DNA of 64,000 nt from contig NZ_RKRA01000001.1 of NCBI RefSeq assembly GCF_003814705.1, forward strand, positions 4,079,266 to 4,143,265, in the 5' to 3' direction. Origin of the DNA: Georgenia muralis (lineage in GTDB: Bacteria; Actinomycetota; Actinomycetes; Actinomycetales; Actinomycetaceae). Under the pieces are notes generated by a model. It did not search any database, had not been told where the DNA came from, and saw only the letters and a program-made list of their open reading frames with translations. The position numbers and the translations under genes are program-made. Positions 52,026 to 59,941 of the stretch are shown here, piece after piece (position 1 is the first letter of the stretch; each line of letters opens with the position of its first letter).

Positions 52026-53752
52026 GCTCCGTCGTCGACATCCGCGACCTGCACGTCACCTTCGCCACCGACGCCGCCCCCGTCGTCGCCGTCGACGGGG
52101 TCAGCCTGACGGTCGAGCCGGGCAAGGTCCTGGCGATCGTCGGCGAGTCCGGCTCGGGCAAGACCGTCACCGCGCGCTCGATCCTCGGCCTGCTGCCCGA
52201 GACCGCGCACGTGGAGGGCGCCGTCGTCCTGGCCGGCAACGACGTCGTCCAGCTCGACGCCCAGCAGCTCCGCGCCGTGCGCGGACGCGACGTCGCCATG
52301 ATCTTCCAGGAGCCCTCCACCGCGCTGAACCCGGTCTTCACCGTGGGCTGGCAGATCGTGGAGGGCCTGCGCGCCCACGGCAACGTCTCACGCAAGGAGG
52401 CCCGCGCCCGCGCGGTGGAGATCCTCGGCCGGGTCGGCATCCCCGAGCCGGAGAAGCGGGTGGACCACTACCCCCACCAGTTCTCCGGCGGGCAGAAGCA
52501 GCGCATCGTCATCGCCATGGCGCTCGTGCTGGGGCCGAAGGTGATCGTCGCGGACGAGCCCACCACGGCCCTGGACGTCACGGTGCAGGCCGAGATCCTC
52601 GACCTGCTGCGCCGTGTCCGCGACGAGTTCGGCTCGGCGATCGTCCTCATCACCCACAACATGGGCGTCGTGGCCGACCTCGCCGACCGGGTCGCGGTGA
52701 TGTACAAGGGCGAGGTCGTCGAGGAGGCGGACGCCCGTGAGCTCTTCGCCGACCCGCGGCACGAGTACACCCGGGCCCTCCTCGCCGCGGTGCCCAAGCT
52801 CGGGGAGCACACCAAGGCCTGGGCACCCGGGCCCTCCCCCGCGGCGCGCGGCGGGGCGCACGTCTCGGGCGCCGACGCCGTCGCCGCGGCGGCCGCCGAC
52901 AGTGCCGCCGCCACCGCCGCCGGCGGGGTCGACGCCGTCGTCAGCGCCAGGGGGCTCACCATCGACTACCCGGGCCGGCTCGGGCAGGGCGGCTTCCGCG
53001 CCGTGGACGAGGTGTCCTTCCAGATCGCGCCGGGCGAGGTCCTGGGGCTGGTGGGCGAGTCCGGGTCCGGGAAGACGACGATCGGCCGGGCCATCGCGGG
53101 GCTGACCCGCGCCACCGGCGGGTCGCTGTCGGTGCTGGGCCACGAGATGGTCGGGTTCCGCGAGCGGGGGTTCCGGCCCCTGCGGGCGCGGATCGGGTTC
53201 GTCTTCCAGGACCCGGCCACGAGCTTCAACCCGCTGCTGACGATCGACGAGTGCATCGCCGAGCCGCTGGTCGTCCACGGCCGCGCGCGCGACCTCGCCG
53301 CCGCCCGGCCGCGGGTGCGCGAGCTGCTCGACGCCGTCCACCTGCCCACGTCCTACGGCGCCCGGTACCCGCACGAGCTCTCCGGCGGGCAGCGCCAGCG
53401 CGCGTCCCTCGCCCGGGCGCTCGCGCTGGACCCCGAGCTGCTCGTGGCCGACGAGCCCACCTCGGCCCTGGACGTCTCGGTCCAGGCGCGGGTGCTCGAG
53501 GTCTTCACCGAGCTCCAGGAGCGGCTGGGCTTCGCGACCCTGTTCATCAGCCACGACCTCGCCGTCGTGGGCATGCTCGCCGACCGCATCGCGGTGCTCT
53601 ACCGCGGGCGTCTGGTCGAGGAGGGCACCGGCGAGCAGGTTCTCGGCTCCCCCGAGGACCCCTACACCCAGCGCCTGCTCGCCTCGGTGCCCGTCCCGGA
53701 CCCGGTGGAGCAGGAGCGGCGGCGCGGCCTGCTCGCGCGGTTCACGGGCTGA
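52022..53752 (+). CDS. Peptide ABC transporter ATPase, two ATPase domains fused
   Basis: A 576-residue protein in which the DppD-like and DppF-like ATPases are joined. Domain 1 (1-270): Walker A GESGSGKT, signature FSGGQKQRI, Walker B KVIVADEPTTALD. Ala-rich linker (about 275-305). Domain 2 (about 308-576): Walker A GESGSGKT, signature LSGGQRQRA, Walker B LLVADEPTSALD. Both end with the oligopeptide C-terminal element (EYTRALLAAVP, PYTQRLLASVP). It drives import through the two permeases. Confidence 0.94.
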   Translation: MSSVVDIRDLHVTFATDAAPVVAVDGVSLTVEPGKVLAIVGESGSGKTVTARSILGLLPETAHVEGAVVLAGNDVVQLDAQQLRAVRGRDVAMIFQEPSTALNPVFTVGWQIVEGLRAHGNVSRKEARARAVEILGRVGIPEPEKRVDHYPHQFSGGQKQRIVIAMALVLGPKVIVADEPTTALDVTVQAEILDLLRRVRDEFGSAIVLITHNMGVVADLADRVAVMYKGEVVEEADARELFADPRHEYTRALLAAVPKLGEHTKAWAPGPSPAARGGAHVSGADAVAAAAADSAAATAAGGVDAVVSARGLTIDYPGRLGQGGFRAVDEVSFQIAPGEVLGLVGESGSGKTTIGRAIAGLTRATGGSLSVLGHEMVGFRERGFRPLRARIGFVFQDPATSFNPLLTIDECIAEPLVVHGRARDLAAARPRVRELLDAVHLPTSYGARYPHELSGGQRQRASLARALALDPELLVADEPTSALDVSVQARVLEVFTELQERLGFATLFISHDLAVVGMLADRIAVLYRGRLVEEGTGEQVLGSPEDPYTQRLLASVPVPDPVEQERRRGLLARFTG

Positions 53753-53767
53753 GCCGGCGGTCGGCTC

Positions 53768-54619
53768 TCACCCCTGCGCCGCACGCACCGCGTCGGCCAA
53801 CGTGGTGGCCGGGCGGCCGAGCAGCGACTCCAGCTCCGCGGCGTCGCCGTCCAGCGCACCCTCGGCGATGTTGGCGTCCACCGCGACGAGGAAGCTCGCC
53901 GTCGGCGCGTCGAGGCCCGCCGCGGTGAGCGCGGCCGACAGCTCCTCCGCCGACACCGACCGCTCGACCACACTCGTCCCGGTGCCCTCGCTGACCGCCG
54001 CGGCCAGCTCGGCGTAGGTGAACGCCGGGCCGGCGAGCTCGCGGACGATGTCACCGCCGTCGTCCTCCATGAGGGCGACGGCGGCCGCCTCGGCCAGGTC
54101 GGCCCTGGTCGCCGCGGCGACCCGGCCCGCGCCCGCGGCGTGCGTCACCGCACCGGAGGCGGTGTACGCCGCGAGCGCCCCGGTGAAGTTCTCCGTGTAC
54201 CAGGTGTTGCGCAGCACCGAGTGAGCGATCCCGGAGCGGGCCAGGATCTCCTCGGTCGCCCGGTGGTCGGGGGCGATGACCAGTGGCGTCTCGGCGGCGC
54301 GGAGCACCGAGGTGTAGGCGATGCGCGAGACGCCCGCCCGCCCCGCGGTCTCGACGACGTTGCGGTGCTGCGGCACCCGCCGTCCGACCTCCGAGCCCGA
54401 GACGAGGAGCAGCCGGTCGACCCCGGCGAGCGCGTCGTCCAGGGCCGCGTCGTAGTCGCCCCGGCGCACCTGGACACCCCGGGCAGCCAGGTCGGTGGCA
54501 CGCTCGGGCGTGCGCACGACCGCCACCACGTCGGACGGCTCCACCCCCCTGCTGATGAGCTGGTCGATCGCGGTGCGTCCGAAGGGGCCGGTGGCTCCGG
54601 TGACGGCGAACACGGTCAT
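53768..54619 (-). CDS. NmrA-like NAD(P)-binding protein (QorB-type)
   Basis: A 283-residue atypical short-chain dehydrogenase. Rossmann motif TGATGPFGRTAIDQL at residue 7, then VVRTPERATDLAARGVQVRRGDY and YTSVLRAAETPLVIAPDHRATEEIL, typical of quinone oxidoreductase 2/NmrA. It reads redox state or reduces quinones. ATG 54619. It lies downstream of the reductase at 54765-55529 and may share its MarR-controlled promoter. Confidence 0.85.
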   Translation of the reverse strand: MTVFAVTGATGPFGRTAIDQLISRGVEPSDVVAVVRTPERATDLAARGVQVRRGDYDAALDDALAGVDRLLLVSGSEVGRRVPQHRNVVETAGRAGVSRIAYTSVLRAAETPLVIAPDHRATEEILARSGIAHSVLRNTWYTENFTGALAAYTASGAVTHAAGAGRVAAATRADLAEAAAVALMEDDGGDIVRELAGPAFTYAELAAAVSEGTGTSVVERSVSAEELSAALTAAGLDAPTASFLVAVDANIAEGALDGDAAELESLLGRPATTLADAVRAAQG

Positions 54620-54764
54620 GATGCTCCTGGTGGGTCGGCCGGCCGCTCGGACCGGTGTGCTGTCGAGCAAGGAGGCACGGCGTCCGTGCCGTCCAGGGTC
54701 AGACCGGCCCGGGCGGGCGCGAGTCGTGCGCCGGCCCGGGCCGGTGACCTGGCTGAGGCGTCGG

Positions 54765-55529
54765 TCAGGCGCCGAGCACCTTCACACCGGTGCTCCAGGT
54801 GTTGCCGAGGGTGCCCTGGAGGGTCATGTGCAGGAAGCCGACCGCCTCGAGCTGCTGCGCGCGGCGCAGCGGGCCGGCGTCGACGCCGCGCATGCCGGCC
54901 GAGTCGGCGAGCGCGATGACCTCGGCCTTGGCGGCGTCGTCGTCACCGGCGACGAGCACGTCGAGCGGCTGCCCCGCGACCTCACCGGACACGAGCGTCC
55001 CGGCGAAGGTGGTGTTGAAGCCCTTGACGACCTTCGCCTCGGGGGCGGCCTTGGCGATCTCCTCCGCGGCCGACGTGCCGGCGGGCACGACGAGGGTGTC
55101 GAAGGTGGCGAAGTCGACCGGGTTGGTGATGTCGACGACGACCTTGCCGGCCAGCGCCTGGCCCAGCTGGCCCGCCACCTCCAGCGCGGCGCCGTAGGGC
55201 AGCGCGAGGACGACGACGTCGCCGGCGATCGGGGCGTCCACCGGACCGGTGGTGACGTCGCCGGAGAGCTCCGCGGCCAGCGCGGCGGCGGCCTCGGCGT
55301 CCCGGGCGAGGATCTGCACGGTGTGGCCGGCGGCGAGGGCGCGGGTGGCGATGCCGCGGGTCATGTTGCCGGCGCCGATGATCGTCAGGGTGCTCATGGT
55401 GCTCCTCGGGGTCGTGGTCTGGGTGGTCTCGGGGGTGGTGTCCTGCGTGGTCTCAGAGGCGGTGGTCGCCGCGCTGCGCGGCGCGGGGTCCGCGCTACGC
55501 GTGCGGCGGAACAGATCGAACAGGCCCAT
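54765..55529 (-). CDS. NADPH-dependent F420 reductase-like protein
   Basis: A 254-residue protein. Residues about 45-254 are an F420:NADP reductase-like Rossmann fold: LTIIGAGNMTRGIATRALAAG, VVLALPYGAALEVAGQLG, KVVVDITNPVDF, KVVKGFNTTFAG. Residues 1-44 are an extra Thr/Pro-rich N-terminus (GLFDLFRRTRSADP). ATG 55529 (after GAGAGG) and ATG 55397 (after GAGGAG) both have good ribosome-binding sites, so two forms may be made. It has a strong promoter with a palindromic operator at 55599-55628. Confidence 0.82.
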   Translation of the reverse strand: MGLFDLFRRTRSADPAPRSAATTASETTQDTTPETTQTTTPRSTMSTLTIIGAGNMTRGIATRALAAGHTVQILARDAEAAAALAAELSGDVTTGPVDAPIAGDVVVLALPYGAALEVAGQLGQALAGKVVVDITNPVDFATFDTLVVPAGTSAAEEIAKAAPEAKVVKGFNTTFAGTLVSGEVAGQPLDVLVAGDDDAAKAEVIALADSAGMRGVDAGPLRRAQQLEAVGFLHMTLQGTLGNTWSTGVKVLGA

Positions 55530-55598
55530 GGGGTCCTCTCGGGCTGACGTGCCTCACCGTGGGGCGGCGGGGCCTGATTACTTGAAGGTACAACTGAG

Positions 55599-55628
55599 AC
55601 TCTAACTGGCACTAGTTGACCTGTCAAC
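55599..55628 (-). promoter_or_regulatory. Strong promoter with TTGA-N4-TCAA operator
   Basis: Minus strand: TTGACA (55622-55627), 17-base spacer, TAGAGT (55599-55604). GTTGACCTGTCAAC (55615-55628) is a perfect palindrome over the -35. A similar TTGA-N4-TCAA covers the marR promoter. Confidence 0.7.
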
Positions 55629-55679
55629 CATCTTGGGTGACTGCCCTGCTCGCGCCTCGGCCGCTGCACCCCGCGACAC

Positions 55680-55847
55680 ACCCCCGCTCGGCCCGCCACG
55701 CGCCCCCGCTCGTCCGCCGCACACCGCTCGGCCCGCCACACACCGCTCGGCCCGGCACACACCGCCCGGCCCGCCGCACACCGCTCGGCCCGCCACGCGC
55801 CCCCGCTCGGCCCGCCACACACCCCCGCTCGGCCGCCGCACACCGTT
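55680..55847. repeat. Degenerate tandem repeats upstream of marR
   Basis: About eight copies of an 18-22 base unit close to CGCTCGGCCCGCCACACAC. No coding frame. They separate the reductase promoter from the marR promoter. Confidence 0.8.
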
Positions 55848-55873
55848 GAACGGTCAAGACCCACGGGTACCCT
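55846..55873 (+). promoter_or_regulatory. Promoter and operator of marR
   Basis: TTGAAC (55846-55851), 16 bases, TACCCT (55868-55873), then 7 bases to the ATG (leaderless). TTGAACGGTCAA at the -35 is a TTGA-N4-TCAA palindrome. Confidence 0.65.
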
Positions 55874-55880
55874 GGTGGGT

Positions 55881-56393
55881 ATGGACGACGACTCCGCGGT
55901 GTGGCTCACGGCCGAGCAGGAGCAGGCGTGGCGGTCCCTCATGGCCGCGATCCTCTTGCTGCCCGGGGCCCTGGACGCCCAGCTCCAGCGCGACGCCGGC
56001 CTCACGCACGGCGGCTACGTGGTCCTGTCGGCGCTCTCCGAGGCGCCCGAGCGGCAGATCCGGATGCGGCGGCTCGCGGAGATGGCGAGCATGTCGATGT
56101 CGCGCCTGTCCCACCTCGTCGACCGCCTCGAGGCGCGCGGGTGGGTGGAGCGCCGGCCGGTCCCGGGCGACGGGCGCAGCACGATGGCCGGGCTCACCGA
56201 CGCGGGCTGGGAGAAAGTCGTCGAGACCGCGCCCGGGCACGTCGACGCCGTGCGGAGCCTCGTCTTCGAGGGGCTGAGCCCGGAGCAGACCCGCCAGCTG
56301 AAGTCGATCTTCGACACGATCGTGCCGAAGATCGACCCCGAGAACCGCCTGTCCGCGTGCGGTGCGACCCGGCGGGGCGCCGGGCAGCCCTAG
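55881..56393 (+). CDS. MarR-family transcriptional regulator
   Basis: A 170-residue winged-helix regulator: LTHGGYVVLSALSEAPERQIRMRRLAEMASMSMSRLSHLVDRLEARG is split as helices 2-4, with the wing at VERRPVPGDGRSTMAGLT. It would sense a phenolic or oxidant. ATG 55881 is leaderless. Two matching palindromes suggest it controls itself and the reductase/NmrA genes. Confidence 0.9.
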   Translation: MDDDSAVWLTAEQEQAWRSLMAAILLLPGALDAQLQRDAGLTHGGYVVLSALSEAPERQIRMRRLAEMASMSMSRLSHLVDRLEARGWVERRPVPGDGRSTMAGLTDAGWEKVVETAPGHVDAVRSLVFEGLSPEQTRQLKSIFDTIVPKIDPENRLSACGATRRGAGQP

Positions 56394-56475
56394 GCGCAGG
56401 CGCAGGCAAGGGGGTGCGCACCGTAGCCGCAGCCAGGGGGTGCGCCGTCTCGGACGTGTCGGCCTGGTGTGCAGT

Positions 56476-56670
56476 CGTCGAGTTGGGGGTTGTGGTCGTC
56501 CAGGAGGTCATCCCGACGACCACAACGTCCAACTCGACGAGGCACCGGTCGGCCAGCACGGGATGTCACGGTGCGGTTGTTCGCGGTGGCCGAACCGTCG
56601 CAACAACGCGACATCACCCGCGTGAAGTGTGACCGCGTGACACCACCCGCGTGAACAGGGTGACCGGAGA
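56476..56670. repeat. Structured intergenic repeat element
   Basis: No gene in 56394-56780. At 56476-56539 lies an inverted repeat with 25-base arms (two mismatches, start CGTCGAGTTGG) and a 14-base loop. A second weaker hairpin (GATGTC...GACATC, 56562-56614) and three CGCGTGA repeats follow. The first arm has a 22/25 match at 59848-59872, so it is a dispersed repeat. Confidence 0.65.
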
Positions 56671-56780
56671 GCCGCCGGCCACCGGGCCGCACATGCCGGG
56701 CCGTACCAAAGCGACGCGCCGGGCCCACCGGCAGGGGCGCCTCGGCCGCAGCCCGACCGGGACGACGCCCGGCCCTCGAG

Positions 56781-57626
56781 TCAGTACTGCGAGTAGCTGA
56801 ACGTCGCCGGGTCCGCTCCGATGCGCTCGTCGGAGTCGAGTCCCACGACGGCCGCCATCTCCTCGTCGCTCAGCTCGAAGCCGAAGAGGTCGATGTTCTC
56901 CACCATCCGGCGCGGGTTGACCGACTTGGGGATGACGATCGTGCCCTGCTGGACGTGCCAGCGCAGGACCACCTGGGCGGGCGTCACCCCGTGCGCGGCC
57001 GCGACCTCGGTCACCGCGGGCGACTCGAGGTCCCGGCCCTGGCCCAGCGGGGAGTATGCCTCGACGGCGACGCCGGCCCGGCGGGTGGCCTCGAGCGTGG
57101 CGGGCTGCTGGAACGTCGGGTGGAGCTCGACCTGGTTGACCGCCGGGACGACGTCGCTCTCGGCCACGAGCCGCTCGAGGTGCTCGGGCAGGAAGTTCGA
57201 CACCCCGATCGCGCGGACCGCACCCTCGGCGTAGAGCTTCTCCAGCGCGCGCCAGGTCTCGACGTACAGGTCCAGGTCCGGCCGCGGCCAGTGGATGAGG
57301 TAGAGGTCGACGACGTCGAGGCCCAGCGCCCGGCGTGAGGCGTCGAAGGCCTTGAGCGTCGAGTCGTGGCCCTGGTCGCCGTTGCGGAGCTTGGTGGTGA
57401 TGAACAGCTCCTCGCGCGGCAGCGCCGACGCCCGCACGGCAGCGCCCACACCCTCCTCGTTGCGGTACGCGGCCGCGGTGTCGACGTGGCGGTAGCCCAG
57501 CTCGAGGGCGTGCTCGACCACCTCCTGCGTACTGCCGTCGGGGACCTGGAAGACGCCGAGCCCGACCTGCGGGATGAGGACGTCGTTGTTGAGGGTGATG
57601 TCGGGAACGGTGTGCAAGGAGGTCAT
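56781..57626 (-). CDS. Aldo/keto reductase (2,5-diketogluconate reductase-like)
   Basis: A 281-residue TIM-barrel reductase using NADPH. Catalytic residues Asp49 and Tyr54 (HVDTAAAYRNEEGVG), Lys79 (ITTKLRNGDQG) and His112 (YLIHWPRPD) are present; the NADPH-binding end is IPKSVNPRRMVENIDLF. Substrates could be keto sugars, methylglyoxal or small aldehydes. A TATAGA box lies 8 bases before the ATG. Confidence 0.92.
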   Translation of the reverse strand: MTSLHTVPDITLNNDVLIPQVGLGVFQVPDGSTQEVVEHALELGYRHVDTAAAYRNEEGVGAAVRASALPREELFITTKLRNGDQGHDSTLKAFDASRRALGLDVVDLYLIHWPRPDLDLYVETWRALEKLYAEGAVRAIGVSNFLPEHLERLVAESDVVPAVNQVELHPTFQQPATLEATRRAGVAVEAYSPLGQGRDLESPAVTEVAAAHGVTPAQVVLRWHVQQGTIVIPKSVNPRRMVENIDLFGFELSDEEMAAVVGLDSDERIGADPATFSYSQY

Positions 57627-57731
57627 GGGTCAGTTCTATACCGAACGGCGCCGTCCGGCCCGGCGTGACGCCGTCGACACGACCCGCCCCGCGGTGGGAT
57701 CGTGAGGGCACCGAGTGCAAGGGAGCACGAG

Positions 57732-58124
57732 ATGTTCGAGGACACCAAGGCCTTCAGCAGCTTCTCCGTGGACGACGCCGCCGCGGCGAAGGACTTCTAC
57801 GAGGGGGTGCTCGGGCTCTCGGTCTCCGAGGGCGCCATGCCGGGCATCCTCTCCCTCCGGATCCCCGGCGGGGCGGAGGTCATGGCGTACGAGAAGCCCG
57901 ACCACACCCCCGCCTCCTACACCGTCATCCACTTCCCCGTGCCCGACCTCCCGGCCACGGTCGCCGACCTCACCGCCCGCGGGGTGGCCTTCGAGCACTA
58001 CCGGGGAACCGCCGTGGAGACCGACGACGACGGCATCTTCCGTGGGGGCGGTCCGCTCATCGCGTGGTTCACCGACCCCGCGGGCAACGTGCTGGCGGTC
58101 CTGGAGGAGGAGCGCGACGACTGA
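57732..58124 (+). CDS. VOC-family glyoxalase-like protein
   Basis: A 130-residue protein: FSSFSVDDAAAAKDFYEGVLGLSVSEG, then VMAYEKPDHTPASYTVIHFP and WFTDPAGNVLAVLEE. Metal-dependent fold with unknown substrate. ATG 57732 follows AAGGGAG. It precedes Ku by 100 bases in the same direction. Confidence 0.85.
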   Translation: MFEDTKAFSSFSVDDAAAAKDFYEGVLGLSVSEGAMPGILSLRIPGGAEVMAYEKPDHTPASYTVIHFPVPDLPATVADLTARGVAFEHYRGTAVETDDDGIFRGGGPLIAWFTDPAGNVLAVLEEERDD

Positions 58125-58224
58125 GGGCGGCGGCGGACGGCAAGGTCGCAGGTCGGATGGGGTGGCGTCACGACACGCCGGGCGGTTGACTGGGCGCAAC
58201 GCTCCGACGTCGGAAGGCTGACCC

Positions 58225-59517
58225 ATGCGCGCGATCTGGAAGGGTGCGATCACCTTCGGTCTCGTGAACGTGCCCGTGAAGCTGTTCAGCGCCACCGAGA
58301 GCCACGACATCTCGCTCCACCAGGTCCACGACGCCGACGGCGGCCGGATCCGGTACCAGCGCCGCTGCGAGAAGTGCGGCGAGGTGGTGCCCTACTCCGA
58401 CATCGACAAGGCGTACGACGACGGCGACCGCACCGTCGTCCTCACGGACGAGGACCTCGAGTCCCTTCCGGTGGAGCGCTCCCGGGAGATCGACGTCATC
58501 GAGTTCGTCCCGAGCGAGCAGATCGACCCGATCATGATGCAGAGCGCCTACTACCTGGCGCCGGACTCGAAGTCCTCGAAGTCCTACGTCCTGCTGCTCC
58601 GGACGCTGGAGGAGACCGAGCGGACCGCCGTCGTCACGTTCACGCTGCGGCAGAAGACCCGGCTGGGTGCGCTGCGCGTGCGCGACGGCGTGCTCGTGCT
58701 CCAGGGCCTGCTGTGGGAGGACGAGGTCAGGGCGGCCGACTTCGACATCGACGACTCCGTGACGCTGTCGAGCAAGGAGATGGAGATGTCGGCGGCGCTC
58801 GTGTCGAGCTTCGAGTCCGACTTCGACCCGGGCACGTTCACCGACGAGTACCAGGTCCAGCTCCAGCAGCTCATCCAGGCCAAGCTCGAGCAGGGCGAGG
58901 CCCTGGACACCGAGGAGACCTTTGGCGCCCCGGCCGAGGAGGAGGGCGGGGAGGTGCTCGACCTCATGGAGGCCCTGCGTCGCTCCGTCGCGGCGTCCCG
59001 CGGCAAGCGGGCCGGTGGCGAGGATGCCGCCGAGGAGGCGGCCGACGACGAGAAGGACTCGGCAGCCGAGGTGGACGAGGAGGAAGGGGCGACCGGCACC
59101 GAGGGTCGGCGGTCCACGTCCGCGCGGACCCCGGCCAAGGGATCGGCCGCCAAGGGCTCCACGACCAAGGGCTCCTCCGCGAAGGCTCCGGCCAAGAGCT
59201 CCACTGCTCGGAGTGGGGCCGCGAAGACCGCGGCGAAGTCGGACGCGAGGTCGGGCAGCACCGCCCGGTCCAGCGGCGCGAAGTCCAGCGGCGCGAGGTC
59301 CGGCGGCTCCACCAGCGCGAAGTCCGGCGGCTCCACGAGCGCGAAGTCCGGCGGCTCCACCAGCGCGGGGTCCAGCGGCGCGAAGTCCAGCGGCGCGAAG
59401 TCCGGCGGCTCCAGCGGCAGGACGACCAAGGCCTCGTCGTCCCGGACCGGCCGGTCCACCGAGACCGAGAGCAAGCCCCGGACCACCCGCGCGAAGACGG
59501 AGAAGAAGTCGGCCTGA
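58225..59517 (+). CDS. ku: Ku protein with a long Ser/Ala/Lys tail
   Basis: A 430-residue non-homologous end-joining protein that forms a ring around DNA ends and recruits LigD. Residues 1-260 are the Ku core: MRAIWKGAITFGLVNVPVKL, CEKCGEVVPYSDIDKAYDDG, MMQSAYYLAPD. After an acidic stretch (about 265-295), residues about 300-430 are low complexity with repeats such as GGSTSAKSGGSTSAKSGG and lysines. Long basic tails on Ku bind DNA. ATG follows GGAAGG. LigD is at 45356. Confidence 0.96.
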   Translation: MRAIWKGAITFGLVNVPVKLFSATESHDISLHQVHDADGGRIRYQRRCEKCGEVVPYSDIDKAYDDGDRTVVLTDEDLESLPVERSREIDVIEFVPSEQIDPIMMQSAYYLAPDSKSSKSYVLLLRTLEETERTAVVTFTLRQKTRLGALRVRDGVLVLQGLLWEDEVRAADFDIDDSVTLSSKEMEMSAALVSSFESDFDPGTFTDEYQVQLQQLIQAKLEQGEALDTEETFGAPAEEEGGEVLDLMEALRRSVAASRGKRAGGEDAAEEAADDEKDSAAEVDEEEGATGTEGRRSTSARTPAKGSAAKGSTTKGSSAKAPAKSSTARSGAAKTAAKSDARSGSTARSSGAKSSGARSGGSTSAKSGGSTSAKSGGSTSAGSSGAKSSGAKSGGSSGRTTKASSSRTGRSTETESKPRTTRAKTEKKSA

Positions 59518-59556
59518 CCGGCTCGCGGCCGTCGGCCGCCCGATAGGGTCGACGAG

Positions 59557-59796
59557 ATGCGCAAGCCCCTCGCCCTCGCACTCCTCGGCGTGGTCCTGCT
59601 CGCGGCCGGAGCCTGGTTCGCGCTGCGGCCGCGGCGGTTCGGGTGGACGGCGTACACGCCGCTCAGTGACGCCACGTTCTCGCCCGGCGTGCTCGTGCTC
59701 GACGGCACCGGGATCCTCGCCCTCCTCGCGGCCGCGGCAGGTCTGGCGCTGCTCGCCGGCACGGGCGGCTACCTGCTGGCCGCGCGTCGCAGGTGA
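59557..59796 (+). CDS. Small two-helix membrane protein (79 aa)
   Basis: Two hydrophobic helices, residues about 5-22 (LALALLGVVLLAAGAWFAL) and 51-73 (GILALLAAAAGLALLAGTGG), with a polar loop RRFGWTAYTPLSD between. The loop motif is found in small actinobacterial membrane proteins of unknown role. TAGGGT (59544-59549) ends 7 bases before the ATG (leaderless). Confidence 0.72.
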   Translation: MRKPLALALLGVVLLAAGAWFALRPRRFGWTAYTPLSDATFSPGVLVLDGTGILALLAAAAGLALLAGTGGYLLAARRR

Positions 59797-59847
59797 TCTC
59801 GCCGGTCGTCGTCGACCTGTGACTTCTTGCGGTCGCGAGGGTCTCAG

Positions 59848-59872
59848 GGCGACAACAACCCCCAGCTCGACG
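59848..59872 (-). repeat. Second copy of the 25-base dispersed repeat arm
   Basis: Minus-strand copy matching 22 of 25 bases of the arm at 56476-56500. Confidence 0.7.
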
Positions 59873-59941
59873 TGACGGGGGGCCCGGCCGGCCCGCGCGA
59901 CTCGGCGGACGACAGCGCGGCGGGCTGGAAGACTGCTGGGC

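Noticed and set aside
55603..55857. Several 77-79 codon frames on both strands
   Set aside because: Products of the tandem repeat array, open in all frames; no protein-like composition.
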